Assembly: GCF_006335145.1 (NCBI RefSeq) | Contig: NZ_VDMN01000002.1 | Coordinates: 310,001 to 374,000, forward strand | Length of the DNA: 64,000 nucleotides | Direction: 5' to 3' | Source: Aliirhizobium smilacinae | Lineage (GTDB): Bacteria > Pseudomonadota > Alphaproteobacteria > Rhizobiales > Rhizobiaceae | Part shown: positions 37,401 to 45,457 of the stretch, piece after piece | Layout: each line of letters opens with the position of its first letter | How positions within the stretch are numbered: position 1 is the first letter of the stretch | Position numbers and translations under genes: made by a program | The notes under the pieces: model-generated | What the model was told of the DNA's origin: nothing | The model's input: only the letters and a program-made list of their open reading frames with translations | Databases searched by the model: none

Positions 37401-38719
37401 TTTTCGCGCAGCGTAAAATTAAACAAGGCGAGTACCTCGTCCTGGGCATCTGGCTCCAAATAAATCAACAGATTACGGCAGGAAACGAGGTCCATGCTGG
37501 AAAAAGGCGGGTCGCTCAAGACGTTGTGGACGGCAAAAATAACGCTCGCACGAAGTTCGGCCACAACGCTGTAACCGGAATCAGTGCGGATAAAATAGTC
37601 CTTGAGAAGCTGAGGCGGAACAGTCTGGACCGCAGAGACCGGATAGGCCCCTTGCCTCGCAATGGCGATGGCGTCGGGATCGGCATCCGAACCGAATACC
37701 TGGAATTTGACCGACAGTCCTAGAGATTTGATATGGTGGAGAAAAAGCATAGCGATCGAGTAGGCTTCCTCGCCGGTGCTGCAGCCTGCAACCCATATTC
37801 TCACCGTATCGTCACTGAGCCTGCCTCGCATGAGGTCGGGGATGATGCGTGAACGAAGAAAATCGAAAACTGTGATGTCACGGAAGAACTCCGTGACATT
37901 GATCAGAAGGTCGTTTGCGAGGTACCGTCGTTCTTCTTCGCTATTGTTGAGCACATTGAGATATTGCTCTGGCTGGTCTGCAGAAATGCCGAGAATGGTG
38001 AGGCGTTTTTCGATACGGCGCTGCAGGGTGCCGTGTTTGTAAGACGAAAAGTCGTTCGGGGTGGAGCGTCTCAACAACTCAATGATCCGCGGCAGGAGTT
38101 CTGCTTTTTTTCGGTCAAGCATACCTGAAGGACTATTGGCGGCTGACGGCAAGTAACCGATGATTGCTTCGGCAATGCCTACGATCGGAAGGACGACAGC
38201 GCCCGCGGCAGCGGCGATTGCGCTCCGCGGCATCCCTTCGAATTCAGCTTCTTCTGGGTCTTGCACTAAGACCAGTCCACCAGCAGCCTTGATGATGCCT
38301 GCCGTGATCGAGCCGTCAGATCCGGTCCCCGACAGAATGACCGAGATTGCCCTGAAGCCGTATTCTTTTGCCACAGACCGCATTAGGAAATCGAATGGAA
38401 GCGGCACTCCACGCCGCTCCGGGTCCCGACTCAGACGAATTTTCTGTGCCTCGACGGACATGTAGACGCCGGGAGGTATGACATACACGTGTTCGGGCTT
38501 CAGATCGGCACCATTGACTGCCTGAACGACCTTCAAGGTGGTGACGTCAGCCACCAATTCGGCAATCATGCTCTCCTGTGCAGGGTGAAGATGCTGCACA
38601 AGCAGGAAAGCACATCCGGTGCGGGCAGGCAGTTCCCGCAGAAGTGCTCTTGTCGCGCTGAGGCCGCCCGATGAGGCACCAATTCCCACAACCTTGAAGT
38701 CGGTGTTTGCCTCTGGCAT
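34445..38719 (-). CDS. CheB-CheR-PAS-histidine kinase-REC-REC-LuxR fusion
   Basis: About 1424 residues. In order: CheB methylesterase (about 10-190; GIGASSGG, VQHLHP, GTGSDGS), CheR methyltransferase (about 215-480; NVTEFFRD, GCSTGEEAYSIAM, SCRNLLIYL), a coiled coil (about 640-740; NEEYQSTNEELITSKEEL), PAS (about 745-850), HisKA (HDLRQPLQTLK, about 870-940), ATPase (NLLSNALKYT, DTGIGIPENQ, GLGLGLSIV), receiver 1 (Asp in ILADLNL, Lys in LNKPAKL), receiver 2 (Asp in LLIDAHLPG, Lys in VEKPFSS) and a FixJ/LuxR DNA-binding domain (about 1360-1424). All key residues seem present. No chemoreceptor or flagellar gene is nearby. ATG at 38719 is preferred to a GTG three codons earlier. Confidence 0.92.
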   Translation of the reverse strand: MPEANTDFKVVGIGASSGGLSATRALLRELPARTGCAFLLVQHLHPAQESMIAELVADVTTLKVVQAVNGADLKPEHVYVIPPGVYMSVEAQKIRLSRDPERRGVPLPFDFLMRSVAKEYGFRAISVILSGTGSDGSITAGIIKAAGGLVLVQDPEEAEFEGMPRSAIAAAAGAVVLPIVGIAEAIIGYLPSAANSPSGMLDRKKAELLPRIIELLRRSTPNDFSSYKHGTLQRRIEKRLTILGISADQPEQYLNVLNNSEEERRYLANDLLINVTEFFRDITVFDFLRSRIIPDLMRGRLSDDTVRIWVAGCSTGEEAYSIAMLFLHHIKSLGLSVKFQVFGSDADPDAIAIARQGAYPVSAVQTVPPQLLKDYFIRTDSGYSVVAELRASVIFAVHNVLSDPPFSSMDLVSCRNLLIYLEPDAQDEVLALFNFTLRENGVLLIGKSETVGGMEDRFKLISKTERVYRRLGGHIADDLHFKMTSINNSLVTALLGKVGKAEKQDRLGDIVSQALLDRHIPAAILINRQCEYLYSIGPTEKFLQFAPGPASHSLYAITPKSLHNKIRSAVHRAARDDKRFVVRGAKIEVDGVELQFSIDVDPLSDHNKELFLICFIEELPRRGSASPQASGSTDTARMVELELEETRTELHDAIRGLEIAGREHKIITAEALSLNEEYQSTNEELITSKEELQSLNEELTSLNSQLHETLERQQSIFNDLENVLFSTDVPMLFLDVALKIRFFTPAMRSLFNILPSDVGRPFSDLSPLADDISLWTDAITVLETGGSVDKETAARDGRWYIRRIKPYRMKQGGIEGVVITFIDMSVQKQIAESRESAKRAAELATEAKSKFLTAASHDLRQPLQTLKLLHGLLEKSAEDPQSRIFVKRMEETLASMSGILNTVLDINQIEAGIVHPHLEIFPLNDILARLEREFSYQARAKGLELRVVPCQLLVYTDPRLLEQIIRNLLSNALKYTLKGRVLVGCRRRGEKLKLQVWDTGIGIPENQIDNVFDEYHRVDVSHEGREYGLGLGLSIVKRLSDLTGLDVSVRSTSGRGSVFSVEINTSLVGSPRVSLPQTTRETPSAPSASILVIEDEDGMRDLLEMGLEQAGYVVAAAANGSQAISLVQNAEFVPDIILADLNLHPGMDGITAITNIRGLLGHAAPALILTGDISSNTLRKCAQHKVKHLNKPAKLNDIVSAVDGLQTYVRDLKTLGDPVSVESGVCTLVEIIDDDSGVRDSIQVFFGDGVWSVIAYISAEEYLAGYDPDRASCLLIDAHLPGMSGLELLSTLREKHHRFPMIIVTGHSDVHMAVEAMKRGAVDFVEKPFSSQEIQLSVRKALLSSRSINERSERRDAARKTLSVLTTRQRQILDRILRGQPNKIIAAEMKISQRTVENHRASIMRRTGSTSLPVLLRIVVAAEE

Positions 38720-39021
38720 TGTTTTCACGTGAGCGTTTTACCGGTTTCCCCGAGCCAGCATCTTCCACATTGAGGCGCGTGCCGACCATATCCATAGACC
38801 GACAGAACGACCCCTTGCGACCGAGGACCGACGCGGCAGGCACCTTGAAACGTCGTGCAAATCATATTGCTGTAGGTTGTCGTCTCGGGCCGGCTATCCG
38901 GCTCTTCTCGCGCATGTTACCGCCCCGCGATCCTGCGGTTTATATGCGCTTAAGGTGTATCGTATCGAGACAATATAAGTCATAGGGATAATTGTCGACG
39001 TAGATTTCTAAAATATACTAA

Positions 39022-39038
39022 TTTTTGCACTGCAAAAA
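39022..39038. repeat. 17-bp near-perfect palindrome, candidate operator
   Basis: TTTTTGCA and TGCAAAAA flank a single C, an exact dyad of eight bases per arm, about 320 bases ahead of the first LuxR-type gene. It could be a binding site for a dimeric regulator. No terminator features: no transcript is expected to end here. Confidence 0.45.
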
Positions 39039-39109
39039 CACGCACCTAGCAATCTGTACAAATTATACATCAGTACATCCATAGGTATTTTCCGAAGCTT
39101 TCACAATTG

Positions 39110-39127
39110 TACTACTCCATCGTAGTA
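39110..39127. repeat. 6-bp inverted repeat TACTAC/GTAGTA
   Basis: Arms TACTAC and GTAGTA separated by six bases, 72 bases right of the larger palindrome. Short enough to be chance; listed because both lie in the same AT-rich regulatory stretch. Confidence 0.3.
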
Positions 39128-39345
39128 TCACATTGTCGCAGGCGCTTAAGAAATTATGACGTGGCGCGGTGGCGGGACCAGGTTTCGGCGGGAGGGGTAC
39201 TCGCCCGAAATGCAGGATATCATTCGAATGTCCTTACTTCATGCGCACAAGCACTCTCAATTTGGGGGATCAGAACAGGCGAACTGAAACGGATCGGTTA
39301 AGCTGACGAGCATCTCGGGGCTGCGATCCAATGGGGGAGAAAAAA

Positions 39346-40089
39346 ATGTCCGTCGCCATCACAACATATAGTCAGACCCCGGCTCCGACCGAATTCGGCT
39401 CGCTGGTCAATTCTCAAGCGCAAATAGCGCCGCGACCTGAGAAGGATCCGCGGAAATTGGCCATTATCGATGATCGCGCCCTGGATCGCGAATGCCTGGC
39501 ACGAAGTCTTGTTGCCCATGGCCTCGATATGTCAGTCGACGTATTTTCATCCATCGACAGCTGGAGGAAGGCCTTCAGCCCGCGTCACGCAGGTATACTC
39601 ATCAACATTGGGCACGGCGACTTCCACAACGACACATTCCTTCATGATCTACAGAATTTGATCAAGGATTTTCCGGCCGTATATGTGGTCATTCTCGCTG
39701 ACAACCGCGACCTTCGCCAGGTTTTGCGGGCCTTTGAAGTGGGTGTTCAAGGCTATATCTCTTCCGCGATAGGGTTGACGGTCTGCGTCAGCGCCATTTC
39801 GCTGGCTTTGGCCGGAGGCGCATTCATTTCCGCTGAGACCCTTGATGACCTTCCGCAACTTATGGCCATAGCAGAGAAACGTGAACGTCACCGCGCAGCC
39901 ATGTTCACCCAGCGCGAGGCGGATGTAATTGACGCACTGAGCCACGGCAAACCGAACAAGATCATTGCCTACGAGCTCACGCTTCGCGAAAGCACAGTAA
40001 AAGTCCATATCCGCAATATCATGAAGAAACTGAACGCGAAAAACCGCACTGAAGTTATCTTCAAGATATCTGACATGTATCAACATTGA
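39346..40089 (+). CDS. LuxR-family regulator with pseudo-receiver domain (first of a pair)
   Basis: About 247 residues: N-terminal receiver-like domain (about 35-150) and LuxR helix-turn-helix (about 180-245; FTQREADVIDALSHGKPNKIIAYEL, ESTVKVHIRNIMKKL). The receiver keeps the acidic pair (AIIDDRALDREC) but the phospho-acceptor position reads Asn in ILINIGHGD and the conserved Lys is Ser in GYISSA, so ordinary phosphorylation is unlikely. ATG at 39346 has GGGGGAG six bases upstream. It may be a ligand- or protein-controlled regulator of the exopolysaccharide genes downstream (inference). Confidence 0.85.
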   Translation: MSVAITTYSQTPAPTEFGSLVNSQAQIAPRPEKDPRKLAIIDDRALDRECLARSLVAHGLDMSVDVFSSIDSWRKAFSPRHAGILINIGHGDFHNDTFLHDLQNLIKDFPAVYVVILADNRDLRQVLRAFEVGVQGYISSAIGLTVCVSAISLALAGGAFISAETLDDLPQLMAIAEKRERHRAAMFTQREADVIDALSHGKPNKIIAYELTLRESTVKVHIRNIMKKLNAKNRTEVIFKISDMYQH

Positions 40090-40257
40090 AGCCGGCAATG
40101 GCCCTCCCCCACTGATAGTATCCCGTTCCATCACCGAATGGTTTGTCTTCAAGATGAAGGATGCCGCAAGCCGGGTTGATGGGAAGCGTCCATGACCACT
40201 TCCGGATCAGAAAGAAAACTCGATTGATTGTCGGTGCAGCGTTAGAGGAGTAATCCG

Positions 40258-40959
40258 ATGATGATGAAAGACGATAATGCTTCTCATCAGGCAGAATTCG
40301 GCCCAGGCTTTCATGCAGACGGGGGTTACGTCGCCCTGATTGACCGGCGGACGCTGGAGCGGGAATGCTTGGCCCACAGTCTGGGATCTCATCACATAAG
40401 CCGACGTATTCTGACCTTCGCCCACTTGCGCGATTGGGAGGCCTCGAAGGATAGCATCGGTTTGCCAGCCGTGGTCCTGTTTTATGCCGTCCACGTGCGG
40501 GACGAAGCGACGAGCGAGATTGCCCAGGTGGTAACTGCCGTCTCGCCAGCCGCTGTCGTGGTCATGTCAGATGATGAGAACGTTGGTGCAGTCCTCGACT
40601 TTATTGCCCTGGGCGCGAGAGGCTACCTACCAAACTCTGTCAGCATCGACATCTGCATTCAGGCCATCAGCCTTGCAATCGCCGGCGGCCGGTTCATCCC
40701 TGCAAGCAGCCTGTTGAACATCGGCAATGTGCTTGGCCTGACATCCCACAAGCCTTTGTCTGCGGTGAAGTTCACGCGCCGTCAGTTCGCCATTGCCGAG
40801 GCACTGCGATGTGGCAAGGGCAACAAGGATATAGCCTCGGAACTCAACCTGTGCGAAAGCACAATTAAGGTCCATGTTCGCAACATCATGCGGAAGCTCG
40901 GGGCGACTAATCGTACCGAAGTGGCCTACAAGCTCGGTGACATTGTGTGCGAACGATAG
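40258..40959 (+). CDS. LuxR-family regulator with pseudo-receiver domain (second of a pair)
   Basis: 233 residues, paralogous to the preceding gene: shared layout around RTLERECLAHSL, GARGYLPNSVSIDICIQAISLAIAGG and the helix-turn-helix FTRRQFAIAEALRCGKGNKDIASELNLCESTIKVHVRNIMRKL (by position about 165-225). The phospho site is lost (VVLFYAVH) and the Lys is replaced by Pro. A good site GAGGAG precedes the ATG. It lies 250 bases upstream of the exopolysaccharide export gene, the same direction, so control of that operon is plausible. Confidence 0.85.
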   Translation: MMMKDDNASHQAEFGPGFHADGGYVALIDRRTLERECLAHSLGSHHISRRILTFAHLRDWEASKDSIGLPAVVLFYAVHVRDEATSEIAQVVTAVSPAAVVVMSDDENVGAVLDFIALGARGYLPNSVSIDICIQAISLAIAGGRFIPASSLLNIGNVLGLTSHKPLSAVKFTRRQFAIAEALRCGKGNKDIASELNLCESTIKVHVRNIMRKLGATNRTEVAYKLGDIVCER

Positions 40960-41209
40960 CTGCATGCCGTTCAAGGGGTTCGGCCTCCAAACCAGACGTC
41001 TGACAGGCTTATGATCTTCCCCACAGATAATGCTTTGCCCTACCGCCGACGGCCGCTCACTGATTGTGTGCGGTCGACTGAAACGGGCAGCCGGATTAGA
41101 CATTAGATATTCCTTCATCATTAAGGATGAGGCCGACCGGGACACCTCCGGCTTCCACAAAGACCGTGCAAACAGCATACTGGCGCTGTGGCTTTCAGGC
41201 GGGACTGAT

Positions 41210-42517
41210 ATGAGGCATCTCTTTTGCAACCCGCGTGTGTTCCGCGCGGTTATGGCTTCTACATTAAGCGTTGTACTCGCCGGCATCGCGCCGCCGGCGC
41301 TGGCCGATAACATCCCGCTGGCACCACAGTCCAAGGTGCGAATGACGATCGTACAATGGTCTCCATCCAAAAGTCAGTATGAGCGATGGGATGCGATCAG
41401 TGGTGAATATACGGTCTCTGATACCAGCGCTCTTGTTTTACCCTTTCTTGGTCCCGTCCCGATTGGGCTGATGGATGTCACCGAGTTGGCAGACGAAATC
41501 GCCCAGCGCCTGCAGCAGAAAATCAGCTTGGTTCAGCGACCGACGGTCACTCTCGAGGTTATCGAATACCCGCCGGTATATGTCGCGGGGGCGGTATCCC
41601 GGCCTGGAGAGTACAAGTTCTACCCTGGTCTTACCGTGTTGCAATCTCTGACGATGAGTGGCGGGCCGCTACGCATTACAAGCCAGCAGCATTTGCAGAC
41701 AATCAATCTTAAAGGCGAACTGCAAGAGATCGAACAGTCTCTCCTGCGACGCTCTGCGAAGTTGGCGCGGCTGCGAGCAGAGATGGAAGGATCCACCGAC
41801 ATCACCTTCGAACAGCCTTTGGACATGGACCCGCATTACGCTGCAGCAATTTTTGACCAGGAGCGGGTGATCAGTCAGACCCGTTCAAATGCACTGGCCA
41901 GACAATTAAAAGCGTTTGCGGAATTGGGCGACCTTCTGAACACCGAGGTCGATACCCTAAGCCAAAAGCTGGAAGGTGCGGAAAACAACATCAAATCGGT
42001 GGAAGATCAGCTGAACAGCGTCAAGACCCTGGTTGAGCAGGGTCTCGCAATTGCGTCGCGTCAGCTGGAGCTGGAGCGATTGCTCACGGCCTATCGTTCA
42101 GATCGTCTCGATATTCTCACTTCAATGATGCGAGCCCGTCAGGGGATCAGCGAGGCACGGAGAAACCTGGAAGGTCTCCATGACACGCGACGAAGCGAAA
42201 TCGCGTCTGAACTGCAGGCAGAACAAGCAAATTTCGATCAGCTGAAAATGAAAAGGGAAACAACACAGAAGCTGCTCATCGAAAACCTCCTGGATGACGA
42301 CCGTTCACAAAGACCAGGCGAAGACCTGCCGCTCGTCTTTACCGTGAGCAGACGGAAAGACGGACAGATCACTCAGTTTGTGGCTTCAGAGACAACGGCA
42401 TTGGCTCCGGGTGATGTCGTCAAGGTTGTCCAACCTCTGCTTTCCGGCGGATCGTCCAGGGCCACGCCCGTCCCACCTCCCGAAACGGCAACGCAGCCCG
42501 ATCAGGCAAGCCAGTGA
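41210..42517 (+). CDS. Polysaccharide export protein, ExoF-like
   Basis: About 435 residues: signal peptide (MASTLSVVLAGIAPPALA near residues 15-32), poly-export domain (GEYTVSDTSALVLPFLGPVPIG), SLBB domain (PPVYVAGAVSRPGEYKFYPGLTVLQSL), a long helical region (about 160-370) and a C-terminal segment with a second short beta-grasp-like stretch. This layout matches ExoF of Sinorhizobium and related periplasmic export proteins, which lack the lipobox of Wza. Acts in the periplasm in exopolysaccharide export. The upstream frame is open to 41030, but 41210 gives the signal peptide. Confidence 0.85.
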   Translation: MRHLFCNPRVFRAVMASTLSVVLAGIAPPALADNIPLAPQSKVRMTIVQWSPSKSQYERWDAISGEYTVSDTSALVLPFLGPVPIGLMDVTELADEIAQRLQQKISLVQRPTVTLEVIEYPPVYVAGAVSRPGEYKFYPGLTVLQSLTMSGGPLRITSQQHLQTINLKGELQEIEQSLLRRSAKLARLRAEMEGSTDITFEQPLDMDPHYAAAIFDQERVISQTRSNALARQLKAFAELGDLLNTEVDTLSQKLEGAENNIKSVEDQLNSVKTLVEQGLAIASRQLELERLLTAYRSDRLDILTSMMRARQGISEARRNLEGLHDTRRSEIASELQAEQANFDQLKMKRETTQKLLIENLLDDDRSQRPGEDLPLVFTVSRRKDGQITQFVASETTALAPGDVVKVVQPLLSGGSSRATPVPPPETATQPDQASQ

Positions 42518-42685
42518 CGCAAGCTATTCATCCCTGCATCTATGTCCGGAAACGAGGCAGGCAGCAGGGACGAGTGAAACATCTATCTTGAGCAAATTCC
42601 TCCCTCGCATTTTGGATCGGTAAAAATGGTGTCGGCAACCCAGGTTTGAGACCCGCGCCTAAGCTCTATCCAGCAGGAAACCTCG

Positions 42686-44194
42686 ATGACTTTTCACCTG
42701 ACACCATCGCGCAGTCAGACATATACGCAGATCCTTAAGTCCACGATCTGGATGGGTGGTTCCTCCCTCATCAACGTGGCACTTAGCATTACACGCAACA
42801 AGGCTTTGGCTATTGTTCTCGGCCCGGAAGGAGTGGGGCTGATGGGCCTGTACGGGTCCATGATCGATATCGCGCAGGCCATTGCCGGTCTTGGTGTCGG
42901 CGGAAGCGGAGTGCGTCAGATTGCCGAGGCTGCGGGTACCGGTGATGACACACGGATTTCGCGCTCGGCAGCCGCACTTAGACACCTGTCAGTGTTACTC
43001 GGTTTGCTCGGTCTGCTGCTTCTTGCCGGGCTGGCATTTCCGATCTCGAATTTGACATTTGGCAACCATCAGCATGTCGGCGCCATAGTCTTGCTTGCAC
43101 TTGCTGCATTTTTCAGACTCGTGTCGTCAGGGGAAACCGCACTGATCCAGGGCTTGCGCGGCATCTCAAGTCTTGCACGCATCAACGTCCTTTCGGGCTT
43201 GTTTGCTACCATTGTCACCATTCCTTTGGTTTACTGCTTCGGGGAGCAGGCAATTGCACCGGCGCTCGTAGGGACCGCTGCACTTTCCGCTCTTTCGGTA
43301 TGGTGGTTCAGCAGACAGATCAGATTACCGGTGGCGATGCTGTCAGCCCGCCAGTTCGGCGCGGAATCGGCCGCCCTGCTTCGTCTCGGTTTCGCGTTCA
43401 TGATAAGCACTCTGCTCACGTTCGGCGCAGCTTATGCCATCCGCATCATTGTCCTGACAGAAGGCGGCGTACAGGCCGCGGGATTGTATCAGGCCGCCTG
43501 GGCCATCGGCGGCCTTTACACCGGCTTCATTCTGCAGGCGATGGGGACCGACTTTTATCCACGCCTGACGGCGTCGATCGGTAATGAGGAAGACTGTAAC
43601 CGGCTGGTCAATGAACAAGCCGAAGTGAGCATGCTGTTGGCCGGCCCAGGATTGCTTGCCACGCTGACACTTGCGCCATTCGTCATGAATTTCTTCTATT
43701 CCAAAGAGTTCGAGGGAGCGGTGGAGCTTCTGCGGTGGCTTTGTCTCGGCATGATGCTCCGAATTGTCGTCTGGCCGGCCGGCTTCATCATCGTAGCGAA
43801 AGGCGCGCAGAAGATCTTCCTCTGCACAGAAGTGGCTGCAACCGTGGTGCATCTGGGTCTGGCCTGGCTTCTTGTGCCTAAGCTTGGTGTGTCGGGAGCC
43901 GGCGTCGCCTTTTTCGGTCTTTATCTTTGGCACAGTGTGCTGATTTACGCGGTCGTGCGGCGCCTCACCGGTTTCCGCTGGTCTGCCGCCAACCGCCGGC
44001 ATGGGGTGATCATGCTATCCCTCTCGGCACTGGTATTTCTGGCCTTTGGAAACCTGCCGCCCTGGCAAGCCATGTTGACAGGCTCGGTCGCGGTGATTCT
44101 GACGACGATCTATTCGCTGCGCATGCTGGTTCGACTGCTTCCACCGGAAGCTCTGCCGGCCGTTGTCAGGGGGTGGATCACCAGATGGGCGTAA
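42686..44194 (+). CDS. Wzx-type polysaccharide flippase
   Basis: 502 residues, about twelve to fourteen transmembrane helices, MATE/MOP-superfamily style, with TIWMGGSSLINVALSITRNKALAIVLGPEGVGLMGLY at the start (positions about 20-55). WzxE-like. It moves lipid-linked repeat units to the periplasmic face, where a Wzy polymerase acts. AGGAA lies seven bases before the ATG. Last plus-strand gene of this block; the aminotransferase gene is convergent. Confidence 0.88.
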   Translation: MTFHLTPSRSQTYTQILKSTIWMGGSSLINVALSITRNKALAIVLGPEGVGLMGLYGSMIDIAQAIAGLGVGGSGVRQIAEAAGTGDDTRISRSAAALRHLSVLLGLLGLLLLAGLAFPISNLTFGNHQHVGAIVLLALAAFFRLVSSGETALIQGLRGISSLARINVLSGLFATIVTIPLVYCFGEQAIAPALVGTAALSALSVWWFSRQIRLPVAMLSARQFGAESAALLRLGFAFMISTLLTFGAAYAIRIIVLTEGGVQAAGLYQAAWAIGGLYTGFILQAMGTDFYPRLTASIGNEEDCNRLVNEQAEVSMLLAGPGLLATLTLAPFVMNFFYSKEFEGAVELLRWLCLGMMLRIVVWPAGFIIVAKGAQKIFLCTEVAATVVHLGLAWLLVPKLGVSGAGVAFFGLYLWHSVLIYAVVRRLTGFRWSAANRRHGVIMLSLSALVFLAFGNLPPWQAMLTGSVAVILTTIYSLRMLVRLLPPEALPAVVRGWITRWA

Positions 44195-44260
44195 GAAACG
44201 CATCATCCATTGGGCCAACCAACGGGCGGCCAGACTGGCTGATGCAGGACAGACGCCAGA

Positions 44261-45457
44261 TTATGAAATCACAAGAGGGTAGTCTTCCGACATCACCGCG
44301 GCAAAATGCTGACGCAAAGCCTCGACCACGCGCAAAAGCTCGACATCTGTCATTCGGCTGAAGAGCGGTAGGATGATAGTTCTCTCCTGCGCTGATACGC
44401 TTCGGCTTAGGCGTGTTGCCGCGCGATGGCTGTCTTGACTGCCATAGGCTTTTTCCAAATGAATATTCATGATCCCGCGTCGGGTGGAAATCCCTTGATC
44501 GAGCAGCATTTGCATGACGGCTCGCTGATCCATCCCAGGAGGCAATCCCACACAGAAACTTTGCCAGTTGCTGCGAGCCCAACGCGGCTCGGTGGGGAGC
44601 GACAGGCCGATCGATGACAGCTGCTCGCGATATGCCTCGGCAAGCTGCCGCCGCTCCTGGACCAATCCCGGCAAGCGCCGCAACTGCTCCCTGCCGATGG
44701 CGGCCTGCAGATCGGTCATGCGATAGTTGTAGCCCAGCTCATCGTAGTCTTCGAATATAACCTGTTTAGACCCATGACGCGTGGCATCGGTGACGCTCAT
44801 GCCGTGCTGGCGCCATAACCGGAACTTGCGATCGAATTCCGGACTGGAGGTTGTTAACATGCCGCCGTCACCAGTGGTGACCACCTTGCGCGGATGGAAG
44901 GAGAAGCAGGCAATGTCTCCATGCGGCTTCCCGATCTTTTCCCATTGCCCGTCCCAGAGGATTTCACTGCCTATCGCGCACGCTGCGTCCTCGACAACCG
45001 GTATGGAATGGCGCTTTCCGATTTCCACGATCGCGCGCAGATCACAAGGCATGCCCAACTGATGCACGCACAGAATTGCCCTCGTACGTGGCGTGATCGC
45101 CGCTTCGATGAGATTTGGGTCGATATTGTAACCGTCCGCCTCGATATCGATGAACACCGGCAGCGCGTCGCAGTAACGGATCGCATTCGCGGTCGCGATG
45201 AAAGAATGACTGACGGTGATGACCTCGTCGCCCGCGGTGACGCCAACCGCTTTCAAGGCAAGGTGCAGCGCGGTGGTGCAGTTTGAAACGGCACATGCGT
45301 GAGCAGCGCCGACAAAGGCTGCGAATTCGCTCTCGAACGCTGCCACCTCTGGCCCCTGCGTCACCCAGCCCGATTGGATCACTCGCCGCAAAGCCTCAGC
45401 CTCTTGCTCTCCTAAAGCGGGCCTGGCAACGGGAATGGAAGACATCGACGCTTTCAT
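44261..45457 (-). CDS. DegT/DnrJ/EryC1 PLP aminotransferase for a nucleotide sugar
   Basis: About 398 residues with the fold-type I aminotransferase signature of sugar enzymes: SNCTTALHLALKAVG, DEVITVSHSFIATANAIRYC, EDAACAIGSE, and the PLP Lys in SFHPRKVVTTGDGGML, the ArnB/PglE-like pattern. It probably makes a 4-amino sugar nucleotide (family inference). The ATG overlaps the epimerase stop (ATGA). Last gene of a six-gene minus-strand operon. Confidence 0.88.
   Translation of the reverse strand: MKASMSSIPVARPALGEQEAEALRRVIQSGWVTQGPEVAAFESEFAAFVGAAHACAVSNCTTALHLALKAVGVTAGDEVITVSHSFIATANAIRYCDALPVFIDIEADGYNIDPNLIEAAITPRTRAILCVHQLGMPCDLRAIVEIGKRHSIPVVEDAACAIGSEILWDGQWEKIGKPHGDIACFSFHPRKVVTTGDGGMLTTSSPEFDRKFRLWRQHGMSVTDATRHGSKQVIFEDYDELGYNYRMTDLQAAIGREQLRRLPGLVQERRQLAEAYREQLSSIGLSLPTEPRWARSNWQSFCVGLPPGMDQRAVMQMLLDQGISTRRGIMNIHLEKAYGSQDSHRAATRLSRSVSAQERTIILPLFSRMTDVELLRVVEALRQHFAAVMSEDYPLVIS

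Larger units (their letters stand above)
38720..39345. promoter_or_regulatory. Long AT-rich regulatory region with two dyads
   Basis: About 626 bases between the divergent fusion-kinase gene and the first LuxR gene. The half from 38950 to 39130 is AT-rich and holds two dyads described separately (39022-39038 and 39110-39127). No convincing gene was found; open frames there lack ribosome sites. Likely promoters for both directions. Confidence 0.5.
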
